Assembly: GCA_027382625.1 (NCBI GenBank)
Contig: JAJKFJ010021977.1
Span: 1 to 64,000, forward strand
From: Tetmemena sp. SeJ-2015
Lineage: Eukaryota > Ciliophora > Spirotrichea > Sporadotrichida > Oxytrichidae
Direction: 5' to 3'
DNA: 64,000 nucleotides
Numbering within the stretch: the stretch's first letter is position 1; each line of letters begins with the position of its first letter. A model generated the notes under the pieces. It did not search any database and was not told the DNA's origin. It saw only the letters and a program-made list of their open reading frames with translations. Position numbers and translations under genes: made by a program. This document shows positions 35,203 to 45,117 of the stretch, piece by piece.

Positions 35203-38200
35203 ATGAGCACGCACTCTTTAAAAAAAGCGCGGGAGGAAGAGAAAGTTACCGGGGCCCCGGGGAGACCCCGAGCCACCCCGGAGCTCATCGATCGTGCCAA
35301 GCTGATCTTGCCCTTGCACAACTACAACCTCGAGAAGGTCCTGGAGCGGGAGGAGTTCCTGCTCCTGAGAGGATCCAAGGACCTTACCCGCTTCGTGAGC
35401 AAGTTCATCCTCAACAAGACTCTCCAAGGCCACTCCAAGTCCATGAAGGAGAAGTCGATGAAGTCGATCCAGATCAATACGGACACCTTCAAAAATTAGC
35501 AAAGCGAAGAAAAGATTTTTAAGCAAGCCCCAGAAGATGATATTCTTCCAGAGCAATAGCAAGAGCTAGCTCCCATAACAGTCAATCAGGGAGCCAAGAC
35601 CCAGTCTGAACTCACCTCAGTCTACATCAGAGAGTATATGACTATGAATCATATCAACAGGCAGGAGCTTCTCTATAGAATCCTTCAGAGGAATAGCCAA
35701 AGTCTTATCGAATTTTTGCAACAACTCAAGTCAGCTTGTCCAGAGAATCTCTTTCAAAATATGTTCAGAGCAATTTACGAGCTTTGCCAGCAAGGACCCC
35801 TCAGCCTCCAAATAAAGACTAGGCTCTTTGTTCAATCGCTGCTCTACTATAACTACGAGTCAATTGAGATAGATGAGGCTCTCCTTAAGAGCTCTATCTA
35901 GCTCCTTGCTTACAGGCCTAACACCGAGCTCGCCCTTGGGCTAGCGAATTACATCTTCATTAATGAGCCTGACTGCCTCGGGCGGCTTGAGGATGACTTA
36001 CTGGGTCTTGATCGTTCAAACATTGGAATCATTCCATTGATGATTGGAACTTTCCAAAGATTCAAGGTCGACTCGCAGATCATTAAGCTTCTACCCAACA
36101 CCCTGTTATCTCTAAACAAAGGCTTCATCCAAATGATCAAAGAGGACTCAGGTCTCAGAATGATCAGAGATGTTCCAGTGAATGTAGTGGGAGACTTCAT
36201 CAGCATTTGTGCTTTGAGCATCTCGTAGTCCTATCAAAAACTAGACAACTTCATCAAGGCGATAAACTCAATCTTTGTCGAAAAATGGGACTTTCTTGAC
36301 TAAGAGGACTACTCCTTCTATCTCTCCCAGCTTGCATCAGAACTCAAAGCGCGGAGCCCACTATGGATAGGGAAGCTGGATTAAATATCTGAACTTTCCT
36401 AAAACCTTGCCATGATATAGCAGGAGAAGGGAGTCCGCAACCGCAAAGACATCATCTCAGACGCCTTGAAGGCAGACTTCACAAAAGTAAATAAGTTTCT
36501 AAACGTTCCAAATAAATCCAGTGACTTGAGCAACGAGGACCAGAGAAGTACAGTTAAGAAGTTCATAAAATAGAACCCAGAAGACGAAAGAGTAATTAAC
36601 TTCTGTAAGGCAGAACCACTCTCACTCTTTAAGAAACACCCTTCCTTAGAATAGATCGAACTGTTGCTAGGCTTCAATCTCTTGGCACTCTAGCGCTTCT
36701 GCATGAACTTCTTATTGAGTAATGAGGATCATACTCTCTTTCTAAATTTCGGTATTGGCAACGGTAAGACTTTGCTCTGCTCGGTCTATGCTATGCTATT
36801 GGCTATCAAGCATCAAGGCCCTGTCTTTGTGATTGGAAAGAATGACCACCTTGTCCTGCGAGACCACAAGAACTTCGAGCCCCTGATCAGGAAGCTTGGC
36901 CTTAATACGAATCTCCAGAACTATTCTCCTAAAGCTGGAGTATACTACCTCTGCGAGTCATTCTTGGGAGCTAAAAAGGACGAGGAGGAATTCGGAAGGA
37001 TACTATAGAATTCAACCTTAATTCTAGACGAGTACGATTGGATTATGTTTGATGGCCTTCCGCTAGATTTAGTGGAGATGCATAAGCAGCTTCGCAGAGC
37101 CAAGCGCATCGTAGGATTAACCGGATCAACTCTCTCCCAAAAGGAAGACTCTCTTCTTGAGGTCATTTACAATGATGTAGAGGTAGTTTTTCCTCGCCTA
37201 AGTAGCATCATAGGAGAGAGGAAAATTCAGCTAAATGCAGAGGTAATAACCACAAGCCAGCTTGATTATCAAAAGCGCGCCTTCCAGCTAGCGTTCTAGC
37301 ACTGCCGCCTCACCCCTGTGATCATCGTTGCACAGAAGAACTACTGGACTATTGACTGCTATTTTCGTAAGTTCACACAGTTCCCCTATCAATCATTAAT
37401 GAAGATCAGGGGAATGCGATTCGAGGCAATTTTCGACGAGCGGTTCGCGCAAAAGAATGCCGAGGGAAAGTATGGAGTCTATCTGTTGACTGAAAAGCAA
37501 GGAAGGGGTACGGATTTTAAAACTAGCCAGGAGATCGAGTTCAACGGAGGCCTTTGCCTCATCATAGCTGATATTTTCTCTGAGAGGTCAACTGAGTAAA
37601 TCATTGGCCGAACTGGACGCCTCGATAAGAGAGGGGTCTACAAGCAGCTGATCTATCAGCAAAATGCAACTTCAACAGCTGAGTAGATCATCGCTCTAGA
37701 GCAGAGGATCATGAGCAACAGCCTCCATTTCCGCCTCGGCCTCCTACAGTTTCAAGTTGAGCTGATGAATAGGAAGTAGGACAGAGAACGGATTGAAAAA
37801 GATATAATGAAATTGTCAAGGCAGGAGAATATCAAGGCAAAGCAAGAGGCAAAGATGGACACCCCAGTCGAAGAGGAAAAGAAGCAACAACCAGCCACCT
37901 CTTTCAAAGATGACTTCATTAGAGACGATCACTCCTCTGCTGATGAGAATGAAAAATAGTTCTCTTAGATTTCTGAGAGCGAGGTCATCTCAGAGAAGGC
38001 TAGTTAGGAAGAGTAGTTTTAAGAGGCCTCCAAAATTAAGTAACGCGTACTCCGAGCTTTAGATGAATCTCAAGCAACAAACGGTGGGAAGGTACACGCA
38101 CAGAAGGACTCAGCCATTCACCCTTAGAATGAGACGCATCCCAAGCGAGAGAGCAAGCGCCTCTTGAAGCAAAAGGAAAAATTCATCAAAGCTAAGCTGA

Positions 38201-38430
38201 AGGCAGTGGAGAGCATAATCAGAGAGGAGAATCAGAGAGTCGCAGTTGAGCATTCCATGAAGGCAGAGGTCTTGAACGCCGAATATGGAAATGAATCTGA
38301 AGGAGGGCAAAGTTCGACTAAGAAGCAGTACCATGCCAGAGGCTCTCGCAAAAGAACTGCCGAACAGAGAAAGCTGAGCTCAAACTCTATCAGAGGAGAT
38401 CAAGAGCCAAAGACCGCCGACTCGGAGTGA
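35203..38430 (+). CDS. SecA-like ATPase/helicase motor protein, 1075 residues, uninterrupted
   Basis: A single frame from ATG 35203 to TGA 38428-38430, with TAA/TAG as Gln and no intron or IES over 3.2 kb. The first ~500 residues are helical and unrecognised, with an AT-hook-like GAPGRPRATPEL near residue 20. The motor carries FLNFGIGNGKTLL (Walker A, near residue 520), TLILDEYDWIMFD (Walker B, DExD, near 605), VGLTGSTLSQKED (motif III, near 638), LTEKQGRGTDFK (motif V, near 762) and IIGRTGRLDKRG (motif VI, near 800). The DEYDWIMFD, GRGTDF and GRTGRLDKRG spacing is typical of SecA, as opposed to general DEAD-box helicases. The C-terminus is charged and Lys-rich. No signal or membrane segment is seen. 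Protein export is unlikely in this setting; a nucleic-acid or protein motor role is inferred only. Confidence 0.75.
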
Positions 38431-38531
38431 TGAGACTTGATCGTTTGTCAATTAATTTTTAAAGTTTTAAGTTAAACTTAATTTAAAAGGGACCCTAGCT
38501 GATAGCTTTCACCTGTAGACAGCACGAGAGG

Positions 38532-39356
38532 TCAAGACATCAGCTCGTGCTGCTCATCCCTCGCCACTGAGAGGACGTTGCCGTTGTCATCAATGATCCC
38601 GGTATCATGGAGCTGGTGAACTAAGCCCTTGTAGTGCGCCATCTCCTGCAGCTGCTCCTGCATCATACCAAACTCCTCTCTGATGCGCTTGTTGTCCTGG
38701 AGGTACTTTTGCTTCGAGCCTCTGAGCTCCTTCTCTTCCTCCTTTACTTCCTCGAGGTCCTCTGTCTTTCTCTTGCGTACCGTACCTTGCTTGATTAGGT
38801 GAGCCGATCTTCCTTTGTGAACTAGAAGAGTTAAATTATTTCACAAAATTACCGCTGAAATTGACAGATCTTCGGAGGGCTTCAGCAAACTCAGGCTTCA
38901 TATGGACGAGAAGGCTCTGGGATGCGTCAAGTCTTTCCCGACGCTTCAGCTTGGCCTGCTGGATCATCTCATTGACGCCATCTGTGTCGAGAGTCAGCAA
39001 GACGTCGCAAATCCACTGCTTGTCCAAATGAAGCCAGTCACACTGATCAGGAAGGTATCTGAGGATGGAAGGCTTCGACCTAGCGTGGTCAAGAAAATCC
39101 TCGGCTGTGAGGCCATCAATTTAAGGTACCGCTGCGATGATAATGTCTTTCCTCTTTAAGTGCTGCAAAGTTGAGCCCTTAAAAATCTTACTTCCTTAGA
39201 GCCGTCTATTATGCTGCGCAAGAAGTAGATGTTGCAGCATCCAATTTTTGGGAGATAGGCCCCACACTCTTGAATGAGAAAGCAGTGCAGCTCTTTCTTG
39301 CTACCGATCTTCTGCTGCACCTCGTGAACATTTACCTTCGTAAGTCGAGATTCCAT
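38532..39356 (-). CDS. Unknown 254-residue protein with two small introns
   Basis: ATG 39356-39354 (MESRLTKVNVHEVQQKIGSK). Two GT...AG introns of 29 nt (39163-39191) and 31 nt (38822-38852) join in frame to give 765 nt, 255 codons including stop, ending at TGA 38534-38532. The N-terminal half is Cys-containing and folded-looking (FLIQECGAYLPKIGCCNIYF). The middle reads RSKPSILRYLPDQCDWLHLD. The C-terminal part is a coiled coil (EEVKEEEKELRGSKQKYLQD). It lies convergent to the SecA-like gene, 101 bp from its stop, and divergent from the transposase. Higher GC and absence of IESs match its neighbours, so I group it with the same block. Not recognised. Confidence 0.7.
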
Positions 39357-39521
39357 TCCTTGCGTGGCGTGACAACAAATTTTTCAAGAGACTTGAGACT
39401 TTAATTAGTAATTAATAATTATAATTCCAACCATAGGGTCTTACTTATTATTAAATAAGGTGAAGACTTCATCATCTGGAACAAGCACAGTTCTTTAAAA
39501 AAGAATCATTTTCGCAGCCAC

Positions 39522-40064
39522 TGAAATCTCTTTGTCTACAAATGGAATCTCTTTCTTCCTAACAGTTATATCAACAGCGCATTACTTCCTACTTTGATAG
39601 AAGTGAAGAGGGTGGTCTATCCTATCGAGCCATTGACGCTGAGAGCATAACCGATGAGCAAGACGACGATGCAGATGTTTATTCGAAATTTCGATGCTGC
39701 AGTACTGGAATTTTCATGCCGGGCGGCGACCCTGCCCAAGGCGTCCCCTTGCTAGCATTAACGTCAGCAATAGTTGAGGAAGAGGCAGCAGCCATGGAAT
39801 TAAATCTCTCCCGATGGCCATAGTGGTTGCCCCCTCTTGATCCTTGATAACAGAGCGCATCAGGCAGGAGAAATGATACTTTTCTCCGATGGTTGCCAGA
39901 GTCCACTAGAATCGACTCAATTCTTCAGTGTGCACTTCTTCATCTTGAGCATGTGCACTATTCTAAAAGAAATGACATCGAGGGAGTTCCACTTTCAGAA
40001 TCTAATAGAGAGGGCATTGTCTGCGAACTAAGGCAATTCTTATTTCCTCGCGAGAGCCTGGAGG
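39522..40064 (+). CDS. ORF upstream of the transposase, interrupted by one TGA
   Basis: ATG at about 39542 starts MESLSSQQLYQQRITSYFDR and the frame continues through acidic and Ala-rich sequence (TDEQDDDADVYSKFRCC) to a TGA at about 39841. The same frame then stays open (RNDTFLRWLPESTRIDSI, then LPLSESNREGIV-like sequence) into the transposase start at 40085. Either the TGA is a sequence error or decay and this is an N-terminal extension, or it is a separate short gene. GC-rich like the rest of the block. Not recognised. Confidence 0.35.
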
Positions 40065-40084
40065 AATAATTTACTAATTTAACA

Positions 40085-41191
40085 ATGACCGAGCCTTTAG
40101 ACATTTAAAGGCCTTCTGATCCTGTCCTTGAAGAAATATCTCCTTTTAAGTCTAATTCTAAGGAGTAACTCGCGCGGAGGCTCTATTTTGATTCGAACTG
40201 CAGCATCAAAGTAATTTCTCGAAGGATGAAGATGAGCAGTTATGCAGTGCGAAAGGCAATAAGAAAGAGCTTTCTCGGCAATGATTCATCCTCTCCTTCG
40301 CTCCTATCCTCAAAGAATAAATTATCTGCTTATGGCGAAAAGATTCTTAAGAACCACTTGCTCGAAAAAACTCAAGTCAACAGCCTATCCACAGCTCAAG
40401 AAGTCCTTAATTCATCGGCTAGGGTGAGCCTCAGCTTGTCACGACTCAGTGTGATAGCAAGGAAAAGACTGAAGCTATCATTCAAGAACATTTATAACTC
40501 TGACTAAAGATCTAACAGACCCTCTTCACTGGCACAGAGATAATGGGCAGCTCATAACTATATCTCTATGATGAGGAGGGGCCTCGATATTATTAACGTT
40601 GATGAGAGCAGCGTGTAGTTCATAAATTTGGAAAGGAAAGGTTGGTCTGAGTGAGGAAGAAAGCGCATATCTACATCCATGTCTAGGATCTAGGCTATCA
40701 ATTTGATAGCAGGAGTCAGTTCTCAAGGCGAGACCTATTTTATGCTGAATCATGGAAAGAATAATAGCGTCACGCTCCTCTATTTCCTGCTTCAGGTTGC
40801 GAAGAAGTTGGAAGCTGGAAACCCCAACTGGAGAGAGAGCACTTGCTTTCTACTGGATAACGCCTCTTATCATCGATCAAAGTATTTGATAAAGGCCTGC
40901 GAAAGGCTCTAGCTTCCATTAGCGTTTCTGGGACCTTACTAATTTGACTTAGCGCCGGTAGAAAATATTTTTTCGTCTGTGAAACATAAGCTTCGAAAAT
41001 CTAAGCGGGAACGATTCTTGAGCTTAGGGTCGACTCAAAAGGCTGGCAGATTTGAATAAAGGCACGCTGAGCAACTAATGCTTGACATTGCCTAACTACT
41101 TGGAGAAAATGAATTCAGCTGGGTAAAGGAATCATTTTTCAGCTGCCTCCATAAAGCGATTTCCTTCCTCAATTGTGAGAGATTAGATTGA
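40085..41191 (+). mobile_element. DD34E transposase (Tc1/mariner-IS630 superfamily, TBE-like), one internal TGA
   Basis: ATG 40085 to TGA 41189-41191, 369 codons, about 42 kDa, the size of the Oxytricha TBE transposase. The N-terminal third is helix-turn-helix-like (SIKVISRRMKMSSYAVRKAI). The catalytic triad is visible: Asp in INVDESSV (40601-40603), Asp in FLLDNASYHRSK (40856-40858), and Glu in APVENIFSSVKHK (40961-40963). The 34-residue spacing gives DD34E. Between the first two Asp lies GWSE-stop-GRKR with TGA at 40652-40654, where family members usually have a basic residue, so this copy is disabled or the base is wrong. I did not find terminal inverted repeats or the C4A4-type ends expected of TBEs, so the element borders are unknown. 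Confidence 0.75.
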
Positions 41192-41499
41192 GTTTAAGGG
41201 GGAAAATCCATATTCTTTATCAAGGACATAAAGTTTGTCCAAGAAGGCCGGCTCTCTACAAATTATGCTGGCTTTTTTCATTGCTCATTAGATCATCTTG
41301 GATGAGTTTAGTTGCTTGCATTAGACTTGTTTTTCTAATTAATCGGTGGTTGATTTATAATCTTTAGTAATTTATTATTAACTCTGCTGAATTTGTCCTG
41401 CACTTTCTAATTTGTACCTTCGAGCATGGAAAAGTAGTTCTTTTATTGCTTAGAGATCCTTACGGCAAATAAATGAACTACAGAAATGAAGAAGAAGTC

Positions 41500-42654
41500 T
41501 CTTCATTTGATCATTCTAGTCCTCTCTATCTTCTGTCAACTCTTGAAAACTTCTTTCTCACATGGTTCACATGACTCTGTAAATTGATTGAGCTCGACCC
41601 CCATAATCTTTTAGCTGCATTATCATTCCAAAAAGAACTTGCTTTTCTCATCTTTACAAGCTTAGCCCTTGAATTTATCCTTCTTCGTAATGGAGCTTCA
41701 TTTAGTTTGGCGTGATTGAATTGTAATGCTAGGAAGAAAAGCTCATTGGAAATGAGTGGCACCTTTGACGAAAGATCATGTTCGCTTTTTATTATATTCT
41801 GAAAAATTTAATTTAGTCTCTTCCTTATAGGATAGTCCCAACCTCCCCAATGCAACTGGCTTCCAAGACTATGATTTGCTGCCTCCTCTTTAACCTGCTT
41901 TTATTTAGTGGATCGAAAAATTAAAGATCTCCATAGGTTGCACTTTCTAAGATGTGCTCTAAGCAGCCTAGCATGTTCACTTCACTTCCTTTGCATTTGT
42001 GAGGTTATTGGAGTCGAGAGTTGAGTTTGATAATTTGTTTCCCAGAGGTACACCATAGCCCAGCTCCTTCTGATTCCCATCTCATCATTCACTACTACAA
42101 AGTTGTCTGTCTTTCATCACTATAGATCCTTGTATCGCCCCTTTTTGTGTACAGCTTCCACAATGTGTGAGTACTCTAAGTATCGGGCTTTAATCTTCTC
42201 AGATTCTTATTATTATTTCATGCATGGAGTTCATGGGCCTACAGAAATTGGTAGATGGTTAAAGCAAAAAAAATAATCAATAAAAAAAAGGGTCGCGGTG
42301 GCTTCTCTTAAAGAAGCAAAGATCTACCCGCCTCCTTTTGTAAATAAAATTGAGTAAAAGAAATTATAATTTTGAAAATAATGAAAGGCACCTACAAAAC
42401 TTTATGAGATCCTGGAGAGTACGCGAAATATTTCTAGATTGAGCATGCTCTTGAACTGTTCCCAAATCTGAATTCCATGGTATGATGAGCTGTTTGTTAT
42501 TTTTGTGATCCTGATCAATCACTTGCATTTGCACTTTGTCCTGCATATAATCTATCCCTGCTGGGTGAGTCAAAGTTATAAGTGAGAACCAATCTTTAGG
42601 TGGCTCTTGTATTTCTGAAGTAGAGTTGATGAGCCTGGCAGCAAGGTTGGTCAT
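41500..42654 (-). CDS. Unknown minus-strand gene in several pieces
   Basis: ATG 42654-42652 starts MTNLAARLINSTSEIQEPPK and runs to about 42410, where GTGCCTTT...ACAAAAG could be an intron. Later pieces read KIKARYLEYSHIVEAVHKKG (about 42200-42130), FVVVNDEMGIRRSWAMVYLW (about 42110-42040) and LPLRRRINSRAKLVK-like basic sequence (about 41762-41520). The exact joins are not resolved, and an A-rich tract with a run of A (42265-42290) lies between. The GC of the first exon resembles its neighbours. Family not recognised. Confidence 0.4.
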
Positions 42655-42813
42655 ATATTTTAGAAAATAATATTATAATTTTTCCATTCTAATTAAATTA
42701 ATTTATAGAGCAATCCAGAGACTAATAAATATTCAAATAAGGGTAAGGCCTCTTTATAAACTGATAGCTCATCTTATAAATAATTTATACTTTCAATAAT
42801 AATTTTTTAGATA

Positions 42814-44638
42814 ATGTTATCAAAGCCAGCAACCTCAGAGTAAAGATCAACCAAAGATAGTCTCTCGCTTTTAAGTAGACTCCTCTCAGAAGCAAGAACT
42901 CAGCAATCAATAAAGAACTCTGAGCCTACTGAAACCCCTCTCAAGCAAGCATAACCTCAAACCCCATAAGCTCCAAATATTTCTGAGTCATAGAACTTGG
43001 AGCCTACGCTCTAGCTCTAAGTTCCATCTTTTATTTAGGCACTACCTCAGATCACTCCATCTTATAACTTAAATACTTTGATTGTCTAGCCTCCCCCGCT
43101 TACTGTTTTGATTGCTCAAAACACTTTTACATCTTAGCCACAGTTTAAAGATCCAGTTTAAAATATACAAGATAAAAGAGGGCTAACTAATCAAAATTAA
43201 GGAGGAAAAAATATCCTCCAGAAGAGAATCAAGAAAAGCAGATTTCTCAATCTGGGAAGATATAGAAAGAGGATCCTATTTGACTTACACTATTCAGAAG
43301 AGGAATTCGAAACACTCCAATTCACGTTTGAGTCATTCTGGGAATTCAAAGACTGGCTCAACAATCAGTATGAAACTAAAAAGTTAGCTCTATCCTAACA
43401 TCGGGTTGACTTGCTCAAAAATAAAATTGTAGAAGACCCAAATCTAAAGACTGATACAAAATTTATGATGGAGCCTGAGATAGATTAATTCAATTCATCA
43501 GCTGAAGTAGCTCATGGCCCCGGCTCTGAAGTACTTCTATCAAGAATTAGAAACCTGGAAGATGAACTCAAGGAGCAAAAGATCTATACGGAACAAAGAG
43601 AGCGATATTGGGAAGAGAGGGTATAATAGATACTCTCTGAATTGAGATAATCTAGGGAGCTAAATGAAACTCTATTGAACCATTTCCAGGAGATTTTGAG
43701 AGCTGTCTTTAAGCCTGATTTCAGTCCTGATAAATTAAAAGAACAGATCAAAGAGAGGATGAGGGACCTCAACGATCACCTGGGAGCAGACATAATTTAC
43801 ACTGAATAGTAGAGATAGGAAGAAGAGGAGAGAATCAGACAGCATTTCTAAAAACTGAAACAAAGTGAAGGAGCAGACGGTGATGACAAAAAGGTTCACA
43901 CCTTAAAGTTCTTTGATTGGGGGATGAGATAGAAAATAGGAACCGCTGTTTAATATCAAGGGGATGTAAGAAATAAACAACTATGGAGAACAGTAATTGA
44001 AGAAAGACAAAAAGGAAAATCTGGCAATAGATTTGATTTGGTGATGAGTGACTCTCCCTTTGGGAAAGGGTACTGGCGCAAATCAAGACTATAATTTAAT
44101 GACCGACTTGGAGTGCCTTCGCAACATCCCTATGGCGGAATTGTAGTCTGACGGATGGCTTGCACTCTGGGTAACAAATGCAAAGCATCAGGTGGCGAAC
44201 AAATACCTGGAGGACATCGGCTATGAGCAGAAAGAGCTCATTACCTGGGTGAAAATTAAGCTGAATGGTGAGTTGAGAGATAACATCGGCTATTACCTCA
44301 GACACAACTCCGAGCATTGCATCCTCGCGAGGAAGATAGGAGAATTCACAGATTTAAAGAAGATCACCAAGACGCACAAAGCCCCTAATGTCATCCTTGC
44401 CCCAATGAGGGAGGCCTCGCGAAAGCCAGATGAGATCTACGAGATCCTTGAGACACTCTGCCCCACCGGATCTTACCTCGAAGCCTATGGCCGCGCTCAC
44501 AATGCCAGGAAGGATTGGAGCACAGTTGGAAATGAGTGTATCGTGCGAAAGCGACACCAGAAGGAGAGAGCAAAGGCTAAGTACCTGAAAAATAATCTGA
44601 AGAAAATGAAAAAAGCCACTGTGATCAAGCTGGACTGA
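42814..44638 (+). CDS. MT-A70 family adenine methyltransferase with DSPF in place of DPPW
   Basis: ATG 42814. A Gln/Pro-rich N-terminus and a long coiled coil (EEFETLQFTFESFWEFKDWL onward) precede the MT-A70 domain from about 43960. The catalytic position reads DLVMSDSPFGKG (44030-44068) where DPPW is usual. It is followed in a shifted frame by LMTDLECLRNIPMAELQSDG, LALWVTNAKHQVANKYLED, VILAPMREASRKPDEIYEIL and EAYGRAHNARKDWSTVGNE, all classic MT-A70 signatures. Stop TGA 44636-44638. The gene length is one base off frame, from a slip in cccttt-gggaaaggg just after DSPF. No intron or IES in 1.8 kb. MT-A70 proteins methylate adenine N6 in RNA or, in ciliates, DNA; whether this one is active is doubtful. 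Confidence 0.8.
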
Positions 44639-45117
44639 GCTTCTTCTGTTATTATCTTAATTGCTTATTAATTGTTCAATCTTCTTAATTGATCTCAATT
44701 CAAACTAGGGGTTTTATAAGTTATTGCAGTGATAGTAAGCTTTAAAATGTCCTGGATGTTAGTCCATTCTTGCTTAATCTATAAAAATAATCACTCTCCT
44801 ATTTCTTCTTACATTCAATAGTTCAAAAATGACATCAGGGGTAGGTTGTTCTTACTCCACACCCTCGGACATTCGCTTGGAAAGTTCAGACATTATCATT
44901 TTTAAATTGTTTCCCTGTCTTCCTATTTGTTTAAATTTAACTAATTTTAAATTTGATTTTGCATTTTAATTTCATAGGACTGTTATCAAATTATCAATGC
45001 AACACAAAAACGATAATTATGAGAGAACTAAGTTGAAGAAAATATATTATCTTAATTTTGCAAATTAAATCTTAAGAAATTTAAAAACTAATTACTGAAA
45101 ATTAAAGGCCAACTAAG
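44639..45117. other. AT-rich intergenic spacer
   Basis: No coding frame or repeat structure seen. It separates the IES-free block from the IES-bearing kanadaptin gene. Confidence 0.5.

Noticed and set aside
35091..35562. Two minus-strand ORFs opposite the start of the SecA-like gene
   Set aside because: Caused by higher GC; the plus frame continues uninterrupted for 1075 codons with motor motifs.
39163..39191. Short IES with pointer AAGG in the 38.5-39.4 kb gene
   Set aside because: A 29-nt GT...AG intron at the same place gives an equally exact frame and matches intron sizes elsewhere, so intron is preferred.
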